Shown here piece after piece: positions 7,388-14,770 of a stretch of DNA of 23,212 nucleotides. The translations under genes were made by a program, and so were the position numbers. The stretch lies in NCBI GenBank assembly GCA_902492825.1, contig CABUMZ010000012.1, positions 1-23,212 on the forward strand, given 5' to 3'. The notes below the pieces were generated by a model that worked only from the letters and a program-made list of their open reading frames with translations, searched no databases and was not told where the DNA came from. Source of the stretch: an uncultured Collinsella sp. Lineage in GTDB: Bacteria > Actinomycetota > Coriobacteriia > Coriobacteriales > Coriobacteriaceae. Each line of letters starts with the position of its first letter. The stretch's first letter is position 1.

Positions 7388-8217
7388 GCGCAGCTCTTTT
7401 CCTCATAGGCCTTGAGGGACTCGCCCTCTTCGGAACGGTAAGCGGCCTGGCGGGCACGAAGGTCATCCCAGTCGACCAGGGTGGCATCGAAGTCGGGGCC
7501 GTCGACGCAAGCGAACTTGGTCACGCCGCCCACCTCGACGCGGCAGCAGCCGCACATGCCGGTGCCGTCAACCATGATGGGGTTGAGCGACGCGGTGATG
7601 GGGGTGTCGTACTTCTGGGCGGTGAGAGTCGAGAACTTCATCATCGGAACGGGGCCGACACAGAAGACCTGGCTCACGGCCTTGTCCTGCAGCAGGCGCT
7701 CCAGCGGAGCGGTAACAACGCCCTGCTCGCCGTAGGAACCGTCATCGGTAGTGATGTGGATGTGGTCCTCGTCGAGGAGCTCGCGGAACTGGTCCTCCAT
7801 GAGCAGGAGGTCCTTGGTGCGGGCGCCCATGATGGCGTGCACCTCGTGGCCGGTCTCGACCAGGTGCTTGGCGACCGGGAAGGCAATTGCCAGGCCGACG
7901 CCGCCGCCAATGACGGCGCAGGGGCCCTCGGCCATCTCGGTGGGAACGCCCAGCGGGCCCACGACGTCGCGCAGTGACTCGCCGGCCTCGTAGGTGGAAA
8001 GCATCTCGGTGGTCTTGCCGATCACCATGAAGATGAACTCGACCCAGCCCTCGTCACCGTTCCAGCCGGCCAGGGTAAACGGGACACGCTCGCCCGTCTC
8101 GTTGGCGCGAACCATGAGGAACTGTCCAGCGTGCGCATGCTTGGCGATTGCGGGCGCCTCGATGCGGAACTTGAACACCTTCTCCGAGAACTGCGTCTTC
8201 TCCAGGATCTTATACAT
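7378..8217 (-). CDS. nfnA: NfnA: FAD/[2Fe-2S] subunit of electron-bifurcating ferredoxin:NAD(P) transhydrogenase
   Basis: The 279-residue product belongs to the sulfide/dihydroorotate dehydrogenase-like FAD/NAD-binding family (PyrK-like). It serves as the NADH-oxidising subunit of Nfn. Residues 1-95 form the FAD-binding beta-barrel with the RVPFTLAG motif (44-51). The NAD fold starts at AVIGGGVGLAIAFPVA (101-116). The C-terminal part has the [2Fe-2S] cysteines C222, C224/C225 and C237 in MCGCCRVEVGGVTKFACVDG. The ATG is preceded by AGAGAGGGG on the minus strand. A perfect TATAAT lies about 105 nt upstream. Together with nfnB it would balance NADH, NADPH and reduced ferredoxin in an anaerobic fermentative cell. 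Confidence 0.9.
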   Translation of the reverse strand: MYKILEKTQFSEKVFKFRIEAPAIAKHAHAGQFLMVRANETGERVPFTLAGWNGDEGWVEFIFMVIGKTTEMLSTYEAGESLRDVVGPLGVPTEMAEGPCAVIGGGVGLAIAFPVAKHLVETGHEVHAIMGARTKDLLLMEDQFRELLDEDHIHITTDDGSYGEQGVVTAPLERLLQDKAVSQVFCVGPVPMMKFSTLTAQKYDTPITASLNPIMVDGTGMCGCCRVEVGGVTKFACVDGPDFDATLVDWDDLRARQAAYRSEEGESLKAYEEKSCACH

Positions 8218-8322
8218 AGAACCCCTCTCTTGTTAGGGCCGCCGAACCGTGCCTCCACGGAAATGGACGGTAGCCCGAATAAAACCGTACGCGCACAGGC
8301 GTTGTGCAGACATACGGTGCAA

Positions 8323-8328
8323 ATTATA
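8323..8328 (-). promoter_or_regulatory. -10 box of the nfnAB promoter
   Basis: A perfect TATAAT on the minus strand lies about 105 nt upstream of nfnA. The -35 region at 17 nt is poor; a GTGACA is only 12 nt away. The leader it implies would be roughly 95 nt long, and I see no known riboswitch in it. Confidence 0.5.
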
Positions 8329-8407
8329 CCCTCATGGACATGTCACTTACGTGTGTCTTCGGCTGTTGGGAGCAGGGTTTATCCACTTTGGCCTACCAAA
8401 GGGGGAG

Positions 8408-8573
8408 AGGTTTATTTTGGTCGGTTTTATCAGGTAAAACGGCAAAGGGGGCCGGCCTCGGGTTGTGATGAGGCCGGCCCCCTTTGGGGTGCTGTGCATG
8501 TATGTCGGCGCGCGGTTGATTGCGATGCCGCAACTGGGGCGTTTCCGCAGGTAAAACCTGCCAAAATAAACCT
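8408..8573. repeat. long inverted repeat enclosing a strong hairpin
   Basis: AGGTTTATTTTGG followed by GGTTTTA (8408-8430) is repeated in inverse orientation at 8551-8573 with 3 mismatches in 23. The two arms enclose 120 bases, including the perfect GC-rich hairpin at 8444-8485. No open frame of interest lies inside. This accounts for most of the 374-base gap between nfnA and pth. It may be a dispersed non-coding repeat. Confidence 0.6.
8444..8485. terminator. strong GC-rich hairpin, probable terminator after pth
   Basis: A 16-bp stem, AAAGGGGGCCGGCCTC (8444-8459) against its exact complement (8470-8485), has a 10-base loop. On the minus strand it is followed by TTTGCCGTTTTA, a broken U-tract. 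It lies about 110 nt after the pth stop, so it plausibly ends the glmU-prs-pth transcription unit. Confidence 0.65.
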
Positions 8574-8591
8574 GTCCCTAAATGATAGGTT

Positions 8592-9221
8592 TTAGTGCTT
8601 GCCGTTGGCGGAGGCGGCGCCGTTGACATGGTCGCGGGCATAAACCACGCCGTGCACGATCGCCAGGCCGGCGGCGTCGGCCGCGCGGGCGCAGGTGTCC
8701 TGGAAATCCTCGGCCTCGCGGGCGCGCAGCTGCTTAAGAACGTAGTCGGCGACGGCCATCTTGCCGGGAGGGTTGCCGATGCCGGTGCGGATGCGGCTGA
8801 AGTCGCGGCTGCCCATCTTGTCGATGATGGAACGCAGGCCGTTGTGACCGGCATGGCCGCCGCCCACCTTAACACGCACGTCGCCGGCGGGAATATCGAG
8901 CTCGTCGTGGATTACGAGCAGCTCCTCGGCCTTGATCTTGTACTCGCGACAGAGCTTGGAGATGGGGCCGCCCGAGGTATTCATGTACGACTGCGGCTTG
9001 ACCAGCACAATCTGGCGCTTGCCACCCTCTTCCTCAGCATCGTTGATATTGATGAGCGCGACCTCGGCGCCTGCTTGGTTTTTCCAGTACGTGACGCCGG
9101 CCTGACGGGCCAGCTCGTCGATTGCCTTAAAGCCGGCGTTGTGGCGGGTCTCGGCATATTCCTCGCCAGGGTTGCCAAGTCCGGCAACCATGCGAATCTT
9201 AAGCGGCTGTGCAGCTGCCAT
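8592..9221 (-). CDS. pth: Peptidyl-tRNA hydrolase
   Basis: The 209-residue enzyme cleaves the ester bond of peptidyl-tRNA that drops off ribosomes, recycling tRNA in the cytoplasm. The N-terminal GLGNPGEEYAETRHNAGF (about 14-31) holds the catalytic histidine (H27 here). The central VIHDELDIPAGDVRVK and GGGHAGHNGLRSI motifs, together with FSRIRTGIGNPPG, are diagnostic. The last 20 or so residues are Ala/Gly/Asn-rich. The start has GGAAGG upstream on the minus strand. It follows prs in the glmU-prs-pth order known from other Gram-positive bacteria. The ribosomal L25/Ctc gene often found between prs and pth is absent here; that gap holds a long hairpin instead. Confidence 0.95.
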   Translation of the reverse strand: MAAAQPLKIRMVAGLGNPGEEYAETRHNAGFKAIDELARQAGVTYWKNQAGAEVALININDAEEEGGKRQIVLVKPQSYMNTSGGPISKLCREYKIKAEELLVIHDELDIPAGDVRVKVGGGHAGHNGLRSIIDKMGSRDFSRIRTGIGNPPGKMAVADYVLKQLRAREAEDFQDTCARAADAAGLAIVHGVVYARDHVNGAASANGKH

Positions 9222-9341
9222 ATTTGTCCTTCCGTTACATAAAAAGTTTAATCAACGACAAAGGCTACCACGCCCGCCGAAGGCGAGGCTTTGCTTCAGC
9301 GAAATCCCACCAGACAAAAGCGCGGCCGCGGCAGAGCGAGC

Positions 9342-9415
9342 CGTCGGAACAGAAGAAACCCCCGCGCGACCTTTGCGAAGCAAGGGGGAGCGCGGGGGTT
9401 TCTTCTGTTCCGACG
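9342..9415. repeat. 26-bp perfect inverted repeat (prs-pth intergenic hairpin)
   Basis: The 26-base arm at 9342-9367 is the exact reverse complement of 9390-9415. The 22-base loop can itself pair CTTTGC with GCAAGG. On the minus strand the GC-rich inner part is followed by TTTCTTCTGTT. It may serve as terminator after prs, but the arms extend well beyond a normal terminator stem. The rest of the 224-base gap holds no gene I can support. Confidence 0.8.
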
Positions 9416-9445
9416 GCGATGCGCCGGGTTGCAAGGACGATGCGA

Positions 9446-10432
9446 CTACAGCGCGAAGTCGCCGCCGACGAGCGTGGAGACGGGCTCCTCGTGGTAAACG
9501 GCGGAGATGGCCTGAGCGAACTCCTCGGCGACCGAGATGGTCTTGATCTTGCCGCCGACCTCGACGGGAATGGCGTCGGTGACGAGGCACTCGACGATCG
9601 GGGCGTCGTTCAGACGCTCGATGGCCGGACCGGAGAAGATACCGTGGGTGGCGCAGACGTAGATATCGCCAGCGCCCATAGCCTTGAGCTCCTTGACGTT
9701 GGCGCACAGGGTGCCAGCGGTGTCGATCATGTCGTCGTTGATGATGCAGGTCTTGCCCTTGATGTCACCGATGATGCCCATGACCTCGGCGGCGTTGTGG
9801 CGCGGACGGCCCTTGTGGGCGATGGCCAGGTCGCAGCCGAGCATGTCGGACAGCTTCTTGGCGGCCTTGGCGCGACCCACGTCGGGGGAGACGACAACCA
9901 GGTTGTCGGTGTCGAAGTGCATGTCGTTGTAGTACTGGCCAAACAGCGGCAGTGCGGACAGGTGGTTAACCGGGATATCGAAGAAGCCCTGGATCTGGCC
10001 CTGGTGCAGGTCGAGGGTGATGATGCGGTTGACGCCGGCGCGCTCGAGCAGGTTGGCGACGAGGCGGGCGGTGATGGGCTCGCGCGGGCCGGCCTTGCGG
10101 TCCTGGCGGGCATAGCCGTAGTGGGTGATGACGGCGGTGATGGAGCGGGCGGATGCGCGCTTGGCAGCGTCGGTGGCGATGAGCAGCTCCATGAGCATGT
10201 CGTTGACGTTGCCGCCGGCCACGGACTGAATCAGGAAGACGTCGGCGCCGCGGACGGTCTCGTCGTAGCGGGCGTAAATCTCACCATTGGCGAACTGCTT
10301 TAGCGTAAGGCCCGAAAGCTCGACCCCAAGGTACTCAGCGATCTTCTGAGCGAGGGGACGGTTGGAGGAACCGGAATACACGCGGATGGACTTGCGCATA
10401 TTCTCCGACTTCTCGGGATCATTAATCGGCAT
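9446..10432 (-). CDS. prs: Ribose-phosphate pyrophosphokinase (PRPP synthetase)
   Basis: The 328-residue enzyme makes PRPP from ribose 5-phosphate and ATP for nucleotide, histidine and NAD synthesis. Visible landmarks are FANGEIYARYDETVRGADVF, the ATP-site segment DRKAGPREPITARLVANLL, DLHQGQIQGFFDIPVNHL and the PRPP-binding loop INDDMIDTAGTL. The start codon has AAGGAGAAGGG immediately upstream on the minus strand. The N-terminal extension before RKSIRVYSGSSNRPLAQKIA is about 12 residues. One small variation from the usual family text is that the flexible loop reads SPDVGRAKAAKKL rather than SPDVGGVxRARKL. The gene lies between glmU and pth. Confidence 0.95.
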   Translation of the reverse strand: MPINDPEKSENMRKSIRVYSGSSNRPLAQKIAEYLGVELSGLTLKQFANGEIYARYDETVRGADVFLIQSVAGGNVNDMLMELLIATDAAKRASARSITAVITHYGYARQDRKAGPREPITARLVANLLERAGVNRIITLDLHQGQIQGFFDIPVNHLSALPLFGQYYNDMHFDTDNLVVVSPDVGRAKAAKKLSDMLGCDLAIAHKGRPRHNAAEVMGIIGDIKGKTCIINDDMIDTAGTLCANVKELKAMGAGDIYVCATHGIFSGPAIERLNDAPIVECLVTDAIPVEVGGKIKTISVAEEFAQAISAVYHEEPVSTLVGGDFAL

Positions 10433-10476
10433 TACCCTTCTCCTTTATATCGAATGCCATATAGATGCCTTGTTGC

Positions 10477-10482
10477 ATTGTA
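10477..10482 (-). promoter_or_regulatory. candidate -10 box for prs
   Basis: TACAAT on the minus strand lies 44 nt upstream of the prs start, in the 191-base gap after the glmU terminator. No good -35 box is seen. The terminator upstream makes a separate prs promoter likely. Confidence 0.35.
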
Positions 10483-10573
10483 ACCGCGCGACGGGGTTAA
10501 TCGGGTCTTGATAACGTCTTTACCGTCAACGGACACGAACCGACCACTCATCCGGTTGCGCAGGTCACGATAG

Positions 10574-10606
10574 AAAAAGGAGCCGCCCCCATGGGAACAG
10601 CTCCTT
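10574..10606 (-). terminator. Rho-independent terminator after glmU
   Basis: On the minus strand AAGGAGC pairs with GCTCCTT, and the inner CTGTTCCC pairs with GGGGCGG with wobbles. The structure is followed by TTTTT. It lies 17 nt beyond the glmU stop. Confidence 0.8.
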
Positions 10607-10623
10607 AGATGCTTGGTAAAACG

Positions 10624-12036
10624 TTATACCTCGTCGCCCTCGTGCAGACGGCGGCGGTAATTGGCGGCCCAGCCCTCAATGTTTACCTGACGGGCACGAC
10701 CCAGGCCAAGTGCGTCGGCCGGGACCGGCTCGGTGATGACGGAGCCGGCGGCCACAAGCGCGCCGTCGCCGATCTGGGCGGGCGCGACCATCATGGTGTC
10801 GGAACCGATGAAGGCATCCTTGCCGATGACGGTCTTGTGCTTGTGCACGCCATCGTAGTTGCAGGTGATGGAGCCCGCGCCCACGTTGACACCGGAGCCC
10901 ATGGTGGTGTCGCCGATGTAGGACAGGTGCGGCACCTTAGAGCCCTCGCCGATCGTGGACTTCTTGATTTCCACGTGCGTGCCGGCCTTGGAGCCGTCGA
11001 GCATGTGGGTGCCCGGGCGCAGGTAGGCGCGCGGGCCGCAGTCGACGCCGTTCTCGATGACGGCCTCGATGGCGATGGTCTCATCGATGGTGCAGCCGCT
11101 GCCGACGGTGGTGTCGGTGAGGCGACTGTTGGGGCCGAGCTGGCATTCCTCGCCCACGGTGACGTGGCCGATCAGGTGCGTCTGCGGCCACACGACGGTG
11201 TCGCGGCCGATAATGGCGTCGGGGCCGATCCAGGCCTGCGTGGGATCGATGAACGTGACGCCCTCGGCCATCCAGTGCTCGTTGATGCGGTCGCGCGCGA
11301 TGGCGGTGAGCTGCGCGAGCTGAATGCGGCTGTTGACGCCCAGGCCGTCGCGGTAGTCATCGCAGTGGAAGATGGAGACCGCCTGGCCGTGACCCTTGAG
11401 GATTTCGAGCATGTCGGGCAGGTAGTACTCGGATTGCGCGTTGTCGTTGCCGATCTCGTTAATGTGGGCGGCGAGCTGCGCGCCGTCAAAGGCGTAGCAG
11501 CCGGCGTTGCACTCCAGCAGCGTGGCGGCCTGCTCGGGCGTGCAGTCCTTCTGCTCGATGATGCGCTCGATCTGACCATCGGCGCCCAGCTTGATGCGGC
11601 CGTAGCCGAAGGGGTCGGGCGGGGTCATGGTCATGACGGTGCAGGCGAGCTCGCCGGTGGCGACGGTTTGCGCGAACTTGGCGACGGTGTCGGCGGTGAT
11701 GAGCGGCAGGTCGCCGTTGAGCACCACGACGGGGCCTTGCGCGATGCCGCAGGCCTCGAGCGCGACCTTCGCGGCGTGACCGGTGCCCAGGCGCTCGGTC
11801 TGCTCAACGCACTCGACCTTGGTGGCGCTGTTGGCGTAGGCGCCATCGATGAGGGCGCGCATCTCGTCGGCGTGGCTGCCGATGACGACCACGACGCGGC
11901 TGCAGCCGGCCTTGATGGTAGCGTCGACGATCCACTGGACCATGGGCTTGCCCAGGATCTTGTGCGAAACCTTGCAGTGGTTCGACTTCATGCGGGTGCC
12001 CTCGCCGGCGGCGAGGATAATTGCGGTTGCGTCCAT
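10624..12036 (-). CDS. glmU: Bifunctional GlmU: N-acetylglucosamine-1-phosphate uridyltransferase / glucosamine-1-phosphate acetyltransferase
   Basis: The 470-residue enzyme acetylates glucosamine 1-phosphate and uridylates the product to UDP-GlcNAc, the precursor of peptidoglycan. The N-terminal pyrophosphorylase domain opens with AIILAAGEGTRMKS and has VVVLNGDLPLI. The C-terminal half is a left-handed beta-helix of hexapeptide repeats (IGPDAIIGRDTVVWPQTHLIGHV and onwards), with RPGTHMLDGSKAGTHVEIKKS and SITCNYDGVHKHKTVIG near the acetyl-CoA site. I placed the start at the ATG at 12036, which follows CAGGAGA. The frame stays open 70 codons further upstream, but those lack family similarity and would cross the promoter region. 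It is the first gene of the glmU-prs-pth cluster. Confidence 0.95.
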   Translation of the reverse strand: MDATAIILAAGEGTRMKSNHCKVSHKILGKPMVQWIVDATIKAGCSRVVVVIGSHADEMRALIDGAYANSATKVECVEQTERLGTGHAAKVALEACGIAQGPVVVLNGDLPLITADTVAKFAQTVATGELACTVMTMTPPDPFGYGRIKLGADGQIERIIEQKDCTPEQAATLLECNAGCYAFDGAQLAAHINEIGNDNAQSEYYLPDMLEILKGHGQAVSIFHCDDYRDGLGVNSRIQLAQLTAIARDRINEHWMAEGVTFIDPTQAWIGPDAIIGRDTVVWPQTHLIGHVTVGEECQLGPNSRLTDTTVGSGCTIDETIAIEAVIENGVDCGPRAYLRPGTHMLDGSKAGTHVEIKKSTIGEGSKVPHLSYIGDTTMGSGVNVGAGSITCNYDGVHKHKTVIGKDAFIGSDTMMVAPAQIGDGALVAAGSVITEPVPADALGLGRARQVNIEGWAANYRRRLHEGDEV

Positions 12037-12068
12037 GTGATCTCCTGTTACGTTATAGAGACGTGTGT

Positions 12069-12096
12069 TTGGAAACGATACACGGCGCAATATGAT
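12069..12096 (+). promoter_or_regulatory. candidate promoter for the ECF transporter genes
   Basis: TTGGAA (12069-12074) and TATGAT (12091-12096) are separated by 16 nt, in the 193-base gap between divergent glmU and ecfT. Both boxes are close to consensus but not exact. A start site near 12103 would give a leader of about 125 nt. Confidence 0.35.
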
Positions 12097-12229
12097 ACCG
12101 CAGGCATATGTTGAGCGCGTAACGATTGATGCGTGAGGGCCGATGTCGGTGCCGCCGGCGTGACGTTTGTACTGCTTGCGTGCGGCGTTGGCGGTGCTGT
12201 GGAGCTGTCGTTTGAGCGAGGGGACGGGG

Positions 12230-13123
12230 GTGCCCGTGGACAACATACAAGAGGAGTTTGGCGGCGAGCCCGTCGCGGCGTTCTCGATGTCGCATCCGGC
12301 TGTGCCGGCACTCTATATAGTGCTGACGCTGGGGCTCACCATGTTCTCGATGCAGCCGGTGCTGATTGCGCTGTCACTTGCGGGCGGGCTGGCGTATGGA
12401 TTTGCGACGCGTGGGGCTGCCCGCACGCTGGGCGCACTCCGCTGGCAGTTGCCGGTGATTTTGATTATCGCGCTGGTCAATCCGCTGTTTAGCGCCTCGG
12501 GCTCGACGGAGCTGTTCCGTATTGGCATGCGCGCGGTGTATCTGGAAAGCATGGTATATGGCCTGTGCATGGGCGGGCTGTTTGTGGCGAGCGTGCTGTG
12601 GTTTGAGGCCGCGGCGTCGATGCTCGAATACGACAAGGTGCTCGCGCTGCTGGGTAATGCCGCACCGGTGATTGCGCTCATGATCTCGATGTGCATGAGG
12701 CTTATCCCGCAGTTTTTGCGCCGCGGTCGTACGGTGCTGGCGGTGCAGGATGCGATTGATGTGCCGGGCCGCGCGCCCACCGATCCCGTGCGATCGCGCC
12801 TGCGGGCGTCGAGCGTGTTGATGGGCTGGGGCATGGAAGATTCGCTGGAGCGCGCGGACGCGATGCGCTCGCGCGGGTGGGGTGCCGCGACACGTCGTAC
12901 GACGTATGCGCGGTATCGACTGGGGCGCAGCGACGTTGCCGCGCTGGTCGGGCTCGCGCTGTTTGGTGCCGCCGCGGTGGCCGTGGCGGCGACCGCGACG
13001 ACGCAGTATTCGTTTTATCCGCAGCTCTCGGTGCCGGCGCCGTGGCTGGGCTATGTCGTGTACGCTGCCTGGATGATGCTGCCTTGCGCATTGCACGCGA
13101 TTGATGAGAGGAGGTTTGGCTGA
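12230..13123 (+). CDS. ecfT: Energy-coupling factor transporter transmembrane protein EcfT
   Basis: The product, about 297 residues, is the membrane scaffold of an ECF vitamin importer (CbiQ family). It links the ATPases to the substrate-binding S component. Several hydrophobic segments lie at about residues 25-110 and again in the last 80 residues. Between them sits the cytoplasmic coupling region with MCMRLIPQFLRRG and the Ala-Met-Arg-Ser-Arg-Gly-type coupling helix in RADAMRSRGWG. The start is uncertain. I prefer GTG 12230 after GAGCGAGGGG; GTG 12236 and ATG 12287 are in frame, and ATG 12287 would still keep all membrane segments. The stop overlaps the next gene by one base (TGATG), so translation is coupled to the ATPase. 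Confidence 0.88.
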   Translation: MPVDNIQEEFGGEPVAAFSMSHPAVPALYIVLTLGLTMFSMQPVLIALSLAGGLAYGFATRGAARTLGALRWQLPVILIIALVNPLFSASGSTELFRIGMRAVYLESMVYGLCMGGLFVASVLWFEAAASMLEYDKVLALLGNAAPVIALMISMCMRLIPQFLRRGRTVLAVQDAIDVPGRAPTDPVRSRLRASSVLMGWGMEDSLERADAMRSRGWGAATRRTTYARYRLGRSDVAALVGLALFGAAAVAVAATATTQYSFYPQLSVPAPWLGYVVYAAWMMLPCALHAIDERRFG

Positions 13124-14766
13124 TGGCTCGGTTGGATAGGGGCCCGGTGTCGGGCGCGGCGTGCGGCCCGGATATGCCGGCGATTGAGGTGCGGAGCCTG
13201 AGCTTTGCCTACCCCGATGCTGATGCTGCGGTGCTCGAGGGGCTCGACTGGTCTGTTTCCCAAGGTGCGTTTGCGCTGCTTGTTGGCGGTACCGGTTCGG
13301 GCAAGTCGACGCTGCTGTCGCTGCTCAAGCCCGAGATCGCTCCAGCGGGCGAGCGCACTGGCGAACTGCGCGTGCTGGGCGAGCCCGTCGCCGACATGGA
13401 TGTGCGGGCATCGGCGGAGCGCGTGGGTTATGTGTTTCAGGATCCCGAGAACCAGATTGTGTGCGAGACCGTGTGGCACGAGATGGCGTTTGGCCTAGAG
13501 AATCTGGGTGTGTCGCGCGACGAGATGCGCCGCCGTGTTGCCGAGACCAGCTATTTCTTTGGTCTGGAGGACTGGCTTCATCGCGATACCGATACGCTTT
13601 CGGGTGGCCGCAAGCAGCTGCTGTCGCTTGCCGCCGTTCTGGCGCTGCGCCCGCACGTGCTGCTGCTCGACGAGCCCACGTCTCAGCTCGATCCCGTTGC
13701 CGAGAAGAATTTCCTGCACGCGCTGTTTCGTGTGAATCGCGAGCTGGGCTGCACGGTTGTTGTGGCGACGCATCAGCCGCGCCCAATGCTCGAATACGCG
13801 ACGCGTGCGTACCGGATTGAGGATGGCCGCGTGCACGAGGCGGCGGATATGGCTTCTTTGGTACGCCGAGAATCGCTGTTTTCCGATGACACGTTGGGGT
13901 GGGGTGCCATCCGATGTGCAAAAAACGGAGTATTCAGCAGGCGTGAGGACAATTTGGGCTCTCTGGAGCCGCCCGGGGGCGTATCGAGCGCGAAAAAAAG
14001 TTTGGAATTGGACAAATCGTCCGAATTTGTGGCGCAAACGTCGCTCGAGAACGGCTTGGAAGCCTTCTCGCGCACGGATGGGAGCAGAATACTCCAAAAA
14101 ATGCACGCTGGGTCGGCTACCACCCTGTCGGAAGGTTGGTTTCGCTACGATCGAGCGTCCGGCTGGGTGTTGCGTGGGCTCGATGCGTCGTTTTCGGCCG
14201 GTGCGGTGCATGCGATCGTGGGCGGCAACGGATGCGGTAAGTCGACGATGCTCTCGGTGCTGGCGAAGACCGCCAAGCTGCAGCGCGGCCGCATGGTGCG
14301 CGGAGCGGCCTCGGCGGCGTTGCTGCCTCAGAATCCCAAAGCATTGCTGGTTGCCGAGACGGTGTGCGACGAGCTGATGGAATGGGCTTCAGCCTGCGGA
14401 TATGACGAGACCGTGGCGCGGGAGCGCGCGGCGAGCTTGGGGCTGGACGGCCTGGAGACGCGCCACCCCTACGACCTCTCGGGCGGACAGCGCCAGCTGC
14501 TCGCACTGGCAAAGCTGCTGCTGATCGGCCCCGAGCTGCTGCTGCTTGACGAGCCCACGAAGGGCTTGGACCTGGAGAGTCGCCGCACCATCGCCCGCGC
14601 CCTGCGTGACCATGCGAAGGCTGGCGGCACCGTCATCATGGCTACGCACGATTTGGACTTTGCCGAGCAGGTAGCCGACGACGTCGCCATGATGTTTGAC
14701 GGCGAGATTGCCTGCATGGAGTCCCCGGCCGACTTCTTTGCCGACAACGTGTTCTATAGGGCGTGA
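13123..14766 (+). CDS. Fused double ECF ATPase (EcfA1-EcfA2 in one chain)
   Basis: The 547-residue cytoplasmic protein contains two ABC ATPase domains, so one chain can replace the usual EcfA/EcfA' pair. Domain 1 (about 20-255) has Walker A GGTGSGKST (55-63), VFQDPENQIVCETVWHEMAFG, signature LSGGRKQ and Walker B LLLDEPTSQLD. Domain 2 (about 335-545) has GGNGCGKST (367-375), the Q-loop LLPQNPKALLVAETV, signature LSGGQRQ and LLLLDEPTKGLD. Both carry a switch histidine (ATHQPR, ATHDLD). The linker, about 263-332, looks unlike either domain: it is Ser/Lys/Glu-rich, and its DNA is less G+C-rich and bounded by inverted repeats (13916-14106). The start ATG follows GAGGAGG and overlaps the ecfT stop. 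The S-component gene follows after 4 nt. Confidence 0.93.
   Translation: MARLDRGPVSGAACGPDMPAIEVRSLSFAYPDADAAVLEGLDWSVSQGAFALLVGGTGSGKSTLLSLLKPEIAPAGERTGELRVLGEPVADMDVRASAERVGYVFQDPENQIVCETVWHEMAFGLENLGVSRDEMRRRVAETSYFFGLEDWLHRDTDTLSGGRKQLLSLAAVLALRPHVLLLDEPTSQLDPVAEKNFLHALFRVNRELGCTVVVATHQPRPMLEYATRAYRIEDGRVHEAADMASLVRRESLFSDDTLGWGAIRCAKNGVFSRREDNLGSLEPPGGVSSAKKSLELDKSSEFVAQTSLENGLEAFSRTDGSRILQKMHAGSATTLSEGWFRYDRASGWVLRGLDASFSAGAVHAIVGGNGCGKSTMLSVLAKTAKLQRGRMVRGAASAALLPQNPKALLVAETVCDELMEWASACGYDETVARERAASLGLDGLETRHPYDLSGGQRQLLALAKLLLIGPELLLLDEPTKGLDLESRRTIARALRDHAKAGGTVIMATHDLDFAEQVADDVAMMFDGEIACMESPADFFADNVFYRA
13916..14106. repeat. 191-bp segment with terminal inverted repeats inside the ECF ATPase linker
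   Basis: The left end GTGCAAAAAACGGAGTATTC (13916-13935) mirrors the right end GAATACTCCAAAAAATGCAC (14087-14106). GTGCA pairs with TGCAC, and GGAGTATTC pairs with GAATACTCC. Between the paired blocks each strand carries a six-base A-rich run that does not pair. An inner near-palindrome, AATTGGACAAATCGTCCGAATT, lies around 14006-14027. The segment covers residues about 265-328, almost exactly the inter-domain linker. It looks like an inserted element now read through in frame, but no second copy is in the window. Confidence 0.6.
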
Positions 14767-14770
14767 TGGG

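Noticed and set aside
10609..12114. Open plus-strand frame of about 500 codons opposite glmU
   Set aside because: It is an antisense shadow of a G+C-rich gene: the composition is Asp/Ala/Gly/Val-rich, there is no domain, and glmU on the other strand explains the region fully.
12037..12246. N-terminal extension of 70 codons on GlmU
   Set aside because: The extension lacks family similarity, and a good Shine-Dalgarno with the standard AIILAAGEGTRM start marks ATG 12036.
13123..14766. Artificial joining of two ATPase genes by a frameshift or sequencing error
   Set aside because: One uninterrupted frame covers both domains and the linker, with consistent codon use in both ABC parts. Fused ECF ATPases are known.
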